NCBI RefSeq assembly: GCF_022760755.1
Contig: NZ_JAIVFP010000001.1
Location: 637,501-701,500, forward strand
DNA from: Candidatus Rhodoblastus alkanivorans
Lineage (GTDB): Bacteria; Pseudomonadota; Alphaproteobacteria; Rhizobiales; Beijerinckiaceae
DNA length: 64,000 bases
Direction of reading: 5' to 3'
Part shown: one piece after another, positions 9,038-16,693 of the stretch
Layout of the letters: every line of letters starts with the position of its first letter
Position numbering within the stretch: position 1 is the stretch's first letter
Made by a program: the position numbers and the translations under genes
Notes under the pieces: generated by a model
What the model saw: the letters and a program-made list of their open reading frames with translations, nothing else
Told to the model about the DNA's origin: nothing
Database searches by the model: none

Positions 9038-10611
9038 AAGCCCGACCTATAAAGTGTGATATATCGTCTAACCGCAGACGAAGGCGTATCGCACATAAAC
9101 GAGTAGTAGCTCGACACCGGTCGGCGATGTCCGCTGGGGGTAGCGATTCACGCTCAATGTCGACGATGCCGCGACCGGTCAGAAAGGAATGTCATCGTCG
9201 AGGTCGCCATAAAAGCCAGGAGCGGGCGTGGCGGCCGGCGGGTCAGCCTGCCCGGCGACAGCCTCTTCGGCAGGCACGGATTGCGGCACGACTGACGGTT
9301 GCGCAGCGTTCGCTAGCAGATTGGCTGCAGCAGCCTCGGCCCTCGCACGCCGCGTCTTCCAAAAGCTTTGAAATTCCGGCCCCTTCGAGTTCGGAGGATA
9401 TTCGGGTGGATGAATGAACAACGGCACCGGCGCCGGAATGTCCGGACCGATCACCACCGCTTCCCCCGGGGCCAACATCGGAACGAACTGCGCGGCACTG
9501 CGATCGAGATCGCCGCAAGCGCGCTCGACCGTCTCCCGGTCCTGGTCGTTCGTGAGACGATGCACAAACAGTGTGCCGAGTTGACTCATCACATTCTGCG
9601 GAATGTCGCGCGGGCGCTGTGTGGCGAGGACGCAGGTCAATCCGTATTTGCGGCCTTCCTTGGCGATCAGCCCAAAGGAATCGAGATTTACGCTGCCGTA
9701 GTCGTCACCGACCGAGCGGCCGAGAAACTGATGAGCCTCGTCGAGGAACACCACCAGCGGTGATGTCCTGAAGGCGCCAGCACGCGCCTCCGCCAGCAGG
9801 AACCGGCCGATGACGTTCAGTAGAATTTCTCGCGTGTTATGCTCGAAACGCACGTCTTTGAACGAGATGACGGCGAGATCTTTCCTGTCGTCGGCCAGAA
9901 AAGCGCGTAGCTCCGCGACGAGTGAGGTGCCGTTGGTTCGGAAGATGCACTCAAGCTCGCGCGAGCCCAGAAGGGTGTTTATCCGCGCGATCAACGACTC
10001 GCAATAACCTATCGAGTTCTGATCGGTGTTGCCGAACGCACCTGCATTATTCTGCGCGCTGCCCCATACACACTCGTTCTTCACCTGCTCGGCGAGATTG
10101 GCGATGTCAAAATCGCAGGCTGGCGCGTGAAGCTGCGCGGCATGAGCGTGGAGTGCGGTGAAGTAGGGTGCACGCTGGCGACCGGCTTTTTCGATTAGGC
10201 CATTGTTGATGACGAGCCCCGCCGGCACCGCCCCGGCCACCGCCGCGACGAGCTTGAGGCTCTTGATCGCTTCGCGGAGGCGCGGTCCTTGGCTCTGTCC
10301 CGATGGCCTGAACAGCGAGAACAGATCGTCTTCGGTCACTTCGCGATAGGGAAAGTGGACGAGTTTGGCCGCCCCGACGGGGGCATCGAAGACAAACACA
10401 TCATCGACATTGCCCATATCGGCAAATTCGCCGGTAGGGTCGAGAATGATCGCCCTCCCACCTGCCTTCTTGAGTTGCTGCACCAGTGTAGCGACCGTCC
10501 AACTCTTGGCGCCACCCGTCGCGCCGAAAACACCGCAATGTCGGCCGAAGATCTTTTCGGGTGGAAGGCAAACGTCAACACCATCGGCAGCGTCGATGCG
10601 GCCGACGCTCA

Positions 10612-11544
10612 GAACCCGACTCGAATTTCAATTCTGACTGGCTTTTGCCCTCGCCAGCCTTCGCATGAGAAGGAAAGCCAGGGCCAATTGCAGCCACGCG
10701 AGGGCGGATTCGATGGTCGCCTCGAAGTCTTTTGACAGACGGCGCGCGCGATTGATCCAACCGAGCGTCCTTTCGACGACCCAGCGTTTCGGCAGCACCG
10801 TAAATCCTTTCACCTCTTTATCGGTTCGCTTGACGACGGTGATGGAAATGCGGCTCGCCTCGAAGGCTGCGCGCTTGGCTTCATCACCCTGATAACCCCC
10901 GTCGACGAAGGACATTTTCACCCACGGGCTCTTGCGATGCACGGCCTTCAGCAACGGCGCGAGAGCGTCGCGGTCCTGCACGTCGGCGGTCGTGATCTGG
11001 CATTCGATGGGCAGACCGATCGTGTCGACGGCGAGATGGCGCTTGCGCCCCTTGACCTTCTTGCCCGCATCGAAACCACGGGGGCCGCCGGCTTCCGTCG
11101 TCTTGACAGATTGGCTGTCGACGACGACAGCCGTCGGCGCGGCCTCACGGCTTTCCGCTTCGCGGGCGTCCATCACGAGAACGCTGATGATTTGCGCCCA
11201 CACGCCGCTGTCGCGCCACGCGTAGAAGCGGTTTTGCACGGTCGTGAACGGCGGAAAATCCTTCGGCAGATATCGCCATGGGCAGCCGCAGCGGATCAAA
11301 TAAAACAAGGCGTTGAGAATGATCTGGGCATCTGTCGGCTTGCGTCCGCGCCGTTTGGGCGGCGGCAACAGCGGCGAAATCAGCGCCAGTTCGGCCTCCG
11401 ACATATCGCTTGAATAGCGCGCCCGAATGACTTCATACTTCGCGCGATCGGCCTCGCTCCACGGCATCGCGAATCTCCCAAAGTTGTTGCAAACCAAGGG
11501 AATCAAGGGCCGCGAGGCCGGTCAACCAATTTCAGGTCAGGCTC
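10612..11544 (-). mobile_element. IS5-family insertion sequence (933 bp) inside herA
   Basis: The termini read GAGCCTGAC... and GAACCCGAC..., imperfect inverted repeats continuing through GAA-TT. The element is flanked by the trinucleotide TCA (TGA on the herA strand) at 10609-10611 and 11545-11547. This fits the TNA target duplication of the IS1031-type subgroup of IS5. Clean flanks that rejoin the host reading frame suggest a recent simple transposition. Confidence 0.8.
10628..11467 (-). CDS. IS5-family transposase
   Basis: A DDE transposase of about 279 residues starting MPWSEADRAKYEV. It has an N-terminal DUF4096-like domain (LPPPKRRGRKPTDAQIILNA) and a catalytic domain with VVDSQSVKTTEAGG (first Asp), MSFVDGGYQGD (second Asp) and RWVVERTLGWINRARRL (Glu). 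Upstream in-frame codons back to 11506 lack support as a start. The gene is intact and is the only gene of the element interrupting herA. Confidence 0.9.
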   Translation of the reverse strand: MPWSEADRAKYEVIRARYSSDMSEAELALISPLLPPPKRRGRKPTDAQIILNALFYLIRCGCPWRYLPKDFPPFTTVQNRFYAWRDSGVWAQIISVLVMDAREAESREAAPTAVVVDSQSVKTTEAGGPRGFDAGKKVKGRKRHLAVDTIGLPIECQITTADVQDRDALAPLLKAVHRKSPWVKMSFVDGGYQGDEAKRAAFEASRISITVVKRTDKEVKGFTVLPKRWVVERTLGWINRARRLSKDFEATIESALAWLQLALAFLLMRRLARAKASQN

Positions 11545-11967
11545 TCAGCGTCAGTTCTTCCTCGTCAGCGACGGCATTTCGGATCAGCGTGGCAAGCTGA
11601 CTCGGCTCTGCGAGATAAACACCGTCCCCGATTCGCGGAAATTCTGGCAGCCCGCGACGTAGTCGGTTCGAGCGCTGTTCGACCGCCGCCAGTAACTGTA
11701 CCCGACCGATCGGATTGGTAATACCGGCCTTCCCGAGCGTCGGCTCGACTGTCAGGCGTTCGGCGTCGGGAATCTTCGTCTCAACGATCCGGCCGAGGAT
11801 TTGAAACCGCTCGCAATCGACGAACACGAAATCACCCACCGCGCCGAGCGCAAGTCCGCGCCGCTCGGGGGCGGCGGCGGCATTTGGAAGATTAACATAC
11901 ACATGTGAAGCCGTAGCCTGCGTGACCGTCCCTATATAGCGATCGGGGTTGATCGGATTGATGCGGG

Positions 11968-13290
11968 TCACGCCACGCCGTCCATGCCGTCTCGAAGCGA
12001 CCGGATGCGCTGCATGTGTCGTTCCCGATCGGTCTCGCCGATCAGATCAGGGAGAGCAGATACCAGATCTTGGAAGCGTCCGTTGATCAGGTGGATGCGA
12101 GCATCGCCGCCCGCGACCATCCGCTTAAATGTTTGAAGAAAGGGGTTCGTTGGGTCTGCTACTTCGGTCATCGACTGCGTCCCCTCGGCAAGGTTGTCAG
12201 CGGGCACAAACGCAGGATCACAGATGACGAGGCGGAGCGACATATTGGCTTCGATGGCCGACAGGATTGGCCGGCTGATATGGTCGTCATTGAAGCCGAA
12301 CCCCGAGATCAGGACTGCCGTGTCCGGCTCGCGCAACGCGGCTTGGAATGAGCCGATCATATCGAGATACGGCACCTCGAAGCTCTCCTGATATTTGCTT
12401 GAGCGCGGATAGATTAGGACCGGTTTGCCCTCTGGCCCGCGCGATCGAAAAATGTCCGCCGCCTGCCTACGCCAATCCAGCGAGCCGTGCAGCTTGTAGA
12501 GGTGAAACACATTCTCGATGTAATCGGGCGCGTCTCGCAAGCCCGACCTCCGCACGATGTCGAACTCGAAATGGCTTCTGTCGTAGACTTGGTCCATCCC
12601 GTGCGAGAAGCCATCAATGATCGTGAAGCGATGGCGCCGCGCTGCTTCCTCGAAGCACAGGTCATAATTCGTTGTGAACAGCTTCATCCGCGCTTTGCGC
12701 ACACCGCGGCGGCCGATCTTCTGAATGAGCCCGGCATGCGCGTCCAGAATGGTCGTCTGGTCAACGAAATTAACACGCGCTAGGATTGCCTTTTCCGCTG
12801 CCTCCACGAAATTGTGGACTTTCTTGTAGGTCTCGTCCTCGATCGCAGTCTCGTGCAACTCGAGATAGAGTTTACATAAGGTGAGCAGGCGCTCGATATT
12901 GTCATCAATCTTCGCGCTAGCGAAGGTGTCGCACACCTCTTTGAATGCTGCGGCTCCGACCTCTGACTCGACTGCCTGCCATACGTCTCACATGCCCGCC
13001 GGAGTCAGCTTCTCTGCCGTGTTCGTCGCGGCGAAGGAGGAGCCCGTGCCTGTGAGAACTGCCACGTTTGTTGCATTCAGGATGTTGAGCAAGCTGCTCT
13101 CGATGGCGCGCTGCGTTCCAGAGTCCTCGATCCGATTGCCTTCTGCGTTCATCTTGTCCTTGAACGCGCGCCAGCCATCTCCTGGAACGAAGAGCCGCAA
13201 ATTCGCGGCATCGGCCGCCCGATCCTTCCAATAGGTCATCCGCCCAAACCCGCCTACTTTCGCCCCATCCAGATCTAGCAGATTTTGCAA
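11968..13290 (-). pseudogene. SIR2-family NADase of a SIR2-HerA pair, with an in-frame TGA
   Basis: A 440-codon frame from about 13290 (TTG; ATG alternative at 13239) to 11968 with a single internal TGA at 12990-12988. Before it, NVAVLTGTGSSFA gives the NAD-binding G-x-G-x-S loop of SIR2 proteins. After it, the same frame continues DVWQAVESEVGAAAF and then FTTNYDLCFEEAA, FHLYKLHGSLDW and ISGFGFNDDH, all typical of SIR2_2 proteins. The TGA lies where a residue such as Trp (TGG) would fit. SIR2 partners deplete NAD+ when HerA-SIR2 senses phage. With both genes broken the pair is probably inactive. The herA start overlaps the stop. Confidence 0.85.
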
Positions 13291-13528
13291 GCGACAGCAG
13301 CGGTCAAGTCGATCTTATCCCGGCCATGCCCGGCTTTATGCGAATGGGGTAGCTGACGATCAAATCTAACCGACACGCGGAGAGTCCCCAACGAACGGCG
13401 ACGACGGGAGCTGCGGCCCCCTCTCAGCACCGTGACCGCCGTCATCGGACATAGGACCGAGCAGGAACGACCGGCTCTGCGACCAAGAGATTCATTGCGG
13501 GCGATCTCAGCCCAGTCTTGCAACATTC

Positions 13529-13550
13529 AATATACGAGCTAATGTATATT
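13529..13550. promoter_or_regulatory. AATATAC/GTATATT dyad, candidate operator upstream of the XRE gene
   Basis: AATATAC at 13529-13535 and GTATATT at 13544-13550 form a perfect 7-bp dyad with an 8-nt centre. It lies 54 bp upstream of the XRE regulator and about 240 bp from the divergent sir2 gene, and is AT-rich against a GC-rich background. Such sites are typical of XRE regulators that repress themselves. The rest of the 13291-13604 gap shows no gene. Confidence 0.45.
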
Positions 13551-13604
13551 ATGCCGCCTTTCATCGCGGCCGAATCTCCCTCGTGATCGAGCAACGATCC
13601 TCCC

Positions 13605-13976
13605 ATGGCGCCCGTACGAAAGCCCCTCCCCGCCGATCATTCGATCCTTAACGAAATGCTGGCCATTCGGCTGCAGCAGCTCGAACTTGAGAACGGCGGC
13701 ATGGAGGCGTTCCAGCCGAAGACCGGCATCGCGCGCGGCACCTATTATACGATCGTGCGCGGCCTCGGGAATCCGACCTTCAAGACGATGGAGCGGATCG
13801 CATCTAGCCTCAATATGAGCGTTCTCGAACTTCTCGGCTTTGAGGTCGACGACGCGCGTCGGGCGCTGAAGAAGAGTGGCGTCGACTACGACGACCTGTC
13901 TGCGGCGATCTGCAAGAAGAACCAAGCCGATCGGCGCGTCGCCCGGCAGGCGCGCTCGCGGAAGGTTGGGGGATAG
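13605..13976 (+). CDS. XRE-family helix-turn-helix regulator
   Basis: A 123-residue protein with an XRE/Cro-like domain in about residues 20-80 (FQPKTGIARGTYYTIVRGLG, then FKTMERIASSLNMSVLELLG) and a basic C-terminal tail. ATG at 13605 follows a GATCCTCCC stretch. It lies divergent from the decayed sir2-herA pair, and the dyad upstream could control it. Whether it belongs to the defence pair or to plasmid functions cannot be decided from sequence. Confidence 0.7.
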   Translation: MAPVRKPLPADHSILNEMLAIRLQQLELENGGMEAFQPKTGIARGTYYTIVRGLGNPTFKTMERIASSLNMSVLELLGFEVDDARRALKKSGVDYDDLSAAICKKNQADRRVARQARSRKVGG

Positions 13977-14040
13977 CGGCGAGCCGACGTGCCGTCAGCG
14001 GAGCAGCCCCGGCGCCGACGCAACGTGTTAGACTTCAACG

Positions 14041-14532
14041 ATGGCAAAACGCGATATCGCCTATCTTCTCGCTACCGGCGCCGGCGCTCCGACGTCGCAT
14101 CCGGGCATGCAGAGCTTTCGCGCGATGGCGGAATCGATTGGGGCGGTCGTCCCATTCGACTACTCCTACGCGCTTGAAGGTCGGAACAGCCCCGACCGAC
14201 TACCCAAGCTCATCGAATCCCACTGGGCCGCGCTCGCGGCACTGCGCGAAAGACACGCCGGCCCGATCGTGCTGGTCGGCAAGAGCATGGGCGGACGCGT
14301 TGGCTGTCACGTCGCTTTGGCCGAGCCTGTCTTGCCTTGTCTTCGTCGCACACCTTCGTTCAGGGAAGAGCCGTTCCGCGGCGGCTGTCCAGTCGCGGCA
14401 GCGACCGCAGCGCAGCGGAGCGGGCCCGTAGCCGGACCGCGCTTCCCCATAGCGCCGCAGGGACGGCGGAGGGCCTGTGGTCAGGCGCCGCGCGTGGGCG
14501 GCAGGCGTCCCGCCTTCTTCAGATGTTCGTAA
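14041..14532 (+). pseudogene. KANL3/Tex30-type alpha/beta hydrolase, 3'-truncated
   Basis: The first ~100 codons match the alpha/beta hydrolase family related to KANL3/Tex30: LLATGAGAPTSHPGMQSFRA, then VVPFDYSYALEG and the nucleophile elbow IVLVGKSMGGRVGCHVAL. The similarity stops near 14335 (after LAEPVL). The rest of the frame to 14532 is low-complexity and overlaps the end of the opposing gene. Normal members are about 210-230 residues and need a later Asp and His that are absent here, so this is a fragment joined to unrelated plasmid DNA. Confidence 0.65.
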
Positions 14533-14909
14533 AGGATGCGATCGACGATGCGCAACGGTTGCGTCCGCTCCTCCGCGGCCATTTGACGAATGACGAGGTC
14601 GATCGGGTCGGGGAGCCGCAGGGCGTAGGGCCGCGACGACGACCGTTCGCCATAGGCGTCGAACGGATTGCGTCCGCTGTCCGCCTTGGATCGGCCGGCG
14701 CGCGCCGGCGGCTCAAGATTTTGTGCCCTGCCGTCTTTTCGCAGCGGAGCGGGCGTCGGCGAAATGGGGCGATCGTCATAGTCCGGCGTGACGATGACCG
14801 GCTTCACGGGGGGAGCCGCTGTCGTGTCCGCCGCCGCGCGTTGGGCGCGGAACGCATCGCGCGGCAGGGCGGGGCGGTCGGGCTTTTTGTCTTGCGCAGG
14901 ATCGCTCAT
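14481..14909 (-). CDS. ParA-operon partner, ribbon-helix-helix-like small protein
   Basis: A 142-residue protein whose start overlaps the parA stop by 4 bp (14906-14909). The N-terminal 80 residues are Pro- and Arg-rich and probably disordered. The C-terminal part (RPYALRLPDPIDLVIRQMAA, then RIVDRILYEHLKKAGRL) resembles a ribbon-helix-helix domain. The layout matches partition modules with a ParA ATPase followed by a small centromere-binding protein. No canonical ParB domain is present, so the binding role is inferred from position. Confidence 0.55.
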   Translation of the reverse strand: MSDPAQDKKPDRPALPRDAFRAQRAAADTTAAPPVKPVIVTPDYDDRPISPTPAPLRKDGRAQNLEPPARAGRSKADSGRNPFDAYGERSSSRPYALRLPDPIDLVIRQMAAEERTQPLRIVDRILYEHLKKAGRLPPTRGA

Positions 14910-15607
14910 GCGGCGGCGCCGCCCTGTTCGGCGCCTTGGCTCGCGGCGAGAAGCTCGCGCACGACCTGGTCGGCGTTATAGCGGGCCTTGCGAATGGATT
15001 CGTCCTTGTCGTTCATCTGATAGAGCGTGCCGTGGCCGCTCGTCATGGTGCGATAGGTGACGCGCCGGTAAAGCGCGTTAGCGCAGACCGGCACGCGCTC
15101 GGCGTCGAAATAGGCGAGGACCTCGCGTAGCGGCCGCGTGTTGCGGTCGAGGCTGTCATATTCGTTGAAGAGCACGCGGTGCTGGCTCATCGGCAATTTC
15201 GATTCGGCCGCATGCCGCTCGAGGCTGCGAATCGTGCGGACCACCTGAGTGGCGTCAAACGTGTGCGCCTTGCAGGGCAGGACGACGAGGTCGGCGCGCA
15301 GGGCCGACTGTGTCAGCGCGCCGCCGTAATAGCCGGGCGTGTCGACGACGACGACATCGTAAGCGTCGAGGCGTTCGATCGCTTGGGCAAGAGTTTTGTC
15401 GTCCGGCGCGCGCACCAGATCGATCCCGTTGGGGCTCATGCCGCGCGCCACCGACGAGGCGTGCCATTGATAGGCGGAGCCTTGCGGATCGGCGTCGATG
15501 ATGGCGACGGAATAGGAGTGCTTGGCGAATTCGCCGGCGAGGATGATGGCGACAGTGGTCTTGCCGCTGCCGCCTTTCGGGTTGGCGATGGCGAAGATGC
15601 TCGGCAT
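14906..15607 (-). CDS. parA: ParA-family partition ATPase
   Basis: A 233-residue ATPase starting MPSIFAIANPKGG. The deviant Walker A is NPKGGSGKTTVA. DADPQGSAYQW (A') and VVVDTPGYYGG (Walker B) follow, the standard ParA/Soj/VirC1 arrangement, without an N-terminal HTH (type Ib size). In-frame codons further upstream overlap the repeat array and are unlikely. The palindromic repeats directly upstream may be its centromere. With the downstream partner it probably segregates the plasmid. Confidence 0.85.
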   Translation of the reverse strand: MPSIFAIANPKGGSGKTTVAIILAGEFAKHSYSVAIIDADPQGSAYQWHASSVARGMSPNGIDLVRAPDDKTLAQAIERLDAYDVVVVDTPGYYGGALTQSALRADLVVLPCKAHTFDATQVVRTIRSLERHAAESKLPMSQHRVLFNEYDSLDRNTRPLREVLAYFDAERVPVCANALYRRVTYRTMTSGHGTLYQMNDKDESIRKARYNADQVVRELLAASQGAEQGGAAA

Positions 15608-15626
15608 GGGGGCCCTCGGGGTTAAT

Positions 15627-15955
15627 GCGGCAATGCCGCAATGAGCGAATAACAACATACAATAAAATGAACATACGGCAATGCCGCTTTGCGGCGTTCC
15701 GGCTTCGCCTTAAGTGGGCATTGCCGCAATGCATCGATGCAGCATTCCCGCCATGCGGCGTTGCGGGAAGGCGGTGTTGCCGTCGTTCGGCATTTCATCG
15801 TTGACGCCCTTCACCAATGACGAAATGCGGCAGTGCATGGATACGGGATTCCCGCGATGCGGCATCACGAAAGTACGGTATTTCTGCCTTTCGGCTTTGC
15901 GGCATCGTCGCATTTCATCAGTGTCGAAATGCGGTAATGCGGCATTGCGTAAGCA
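15627..15955. repeat. Array of GCGGCA/TGCCGC palindromic repeats upstream of parA, candidate centromere or iteron region
   Basis: At least eight copies of a TGCGGCA-type motif lie in about 330 bp with no gene. Clear palindromic copies are GCGGCAATGCCGC at 15627-15639, ACGGCAATGCCGC at 15675-15687 and GGGCATTGCCGC at 15716-15727. Looser copies (ATGCGGC, AATGCGG, GCGGCAT) occur around 15754, 15824, 15858, 15899, 15928 and 15936. GCATTTCATC also repeats at about 15790 and 15910. Position next to parA suggests a partition site; replication iterons are the alternative. Spacing is irregular. Confidence 0.6.
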
Positions 15956-16129
15956 GCGTTGGCCGCGCGTTGATCCGAAGGTCTTGCGCAATCGCGCCTG
16001 AGGACGGCTGCGCGGGGGCGCTTCGCGCCGAACGGCCGTTGATTTCATGAGGACTGCTTTGGTGGCCGTGGCCGCCCTTCATTCGCAGCGTTTTAATAGT
16101 CAGTATATTGGATATTATTTGACAAGATA

Positions 16130-16151
16130 CCGGTTTGTGGGCCACAACCGG
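16130..16151. other. Candidate oriT hairpin upstream of mobilization genes
   Basis: CCGGTTTGTGG at 16130-16140 faces CCACAACCGG at 16142-16151, an inverted repeat with one extra T in the left arm. It sits about 130 bp upstream of the MobC-like gene, next to an AT-rich patch (16091-16121). Inverted repeats beside AT-rich DNA just upstream of relaxosome genes are typical of oriT. The nick site itself is not identified. Confidence 0.4.
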
Positions 16152-16279
16152 GAAGACTGCTCGACGCAGCCAGGGCGCTGACGCGCCAGCGCCGCCGATA
16201 AGGCGACGAAAACGGGCATCCAATGTAACGGCGCGGGTTCTGCGACCTGCGCGGCGTTCGCCGTGAAAGGGGAGGGGCG

Positions 16280-16693
16280 TTGGCCGGGTCGAGCGCACAG
16301 CGGCGGAAGAAACCGCGGCTGCGGACGGAATTGTCCGAGGCCGACGAACGACGCCTGGCCGAGGCAGTGGCTTTGTTCGGCTTGCCCAAGGCCGAAGTCG
16401 TGCGCCGGCTGATCCGCGCCTCCGTCCAGGCCGGGCCGGCGCTGTCGGCCGAGAACACGCGCGCCGTGGTGGAGTTGGCGAGCCAGGTGCGGATGGTCGG
16501 CCGCAACCTGGCGCAGGTCCTCAAAGCGATCCATCGCGGCCAGGCCGTGCGTCTCGAAGACACCGAGGCGGTCTGGCGCGGGCTGCATGAGGTCGTCGCG
16601 GCGATCAATGACGAACTCACCGAAATGACCGTCGCCTATGGCTCGAAGCTGCGCCGCGAGGCGCAGCTGACGCTGCGCGAGGAGGCCGAATGA
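16280..16693 (+). CDS. MobC-like relaxosome accessory protein
   Basis: A 137-residue basic protein with a ribbon-helix-helix-like N-terminus (RLRTELSEADERRLAEAVAL) and a MobC-type C-terminal part (VELASQVRMVGRNLAQVLKA). It starts at TTG 16280, close behind a strong GGAGGGG ribosome site at 16271-16277, and its stop overlaps the relaxase start by 4 bp. MobC-type proteins help the relaxase melt and nick oriT. Confidence 0.75.
   Translation: MAGSSAQRRKKPRLRTELSEADERRLAEAVALFGLPKAEVVRRLIRASVQAGPALSAENTRAVVELASQVRMVGRNLAQVLKAIHRGQAVRLEDTEAVWRGLHEVVAAINDELTEMTVAYGSKLRREAQLTLREEAE

Larger units (their letters stand above)
9179..11971 (-). pseudogene. herA: HerA-type DNA translocase of a SIR2-HerA pair, split by an IS5-family element
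   Basis: The N-terminal HAS-barrel part (11971 to 11545, starting MTRINPINPDRYIGTVTQA) and the ATPase part (10608 to 9179) are one gene interrupted by the IS at 10612-11544. Removing the IS and one copy of its TCA duplication gives an uninterrupted 618-codon frame (joint read as EELTLSVGRID). The ATPase part has a Walker A loop, GATGGAKSWT, with Ala where Gly normally precedes Lys, and a Walker B, VVFLDEAHQF. HerA forms hexameric helicase-translocases and in defence pairs assembles with SIR2 NADases. The start overlaps the sir2 stop by 4 bp (ATGA). The ATPase portion could only be made from an internal start. Confidence 0.85.

Noticed and set aside
12988-12990. Selenocysteine or stop read-through at the sir2 TGA
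   Set aside because: No SECIS-like element was evident, SIR2 proteins do not use selenocysteine, and many genes here end in TGA; a nonsense mutation is simpler.
15627-15955. CRISPR array
   Set aside because: The repeats are short, palindromic and irregularly spaced, with no constant-length spacers and no cas genes.
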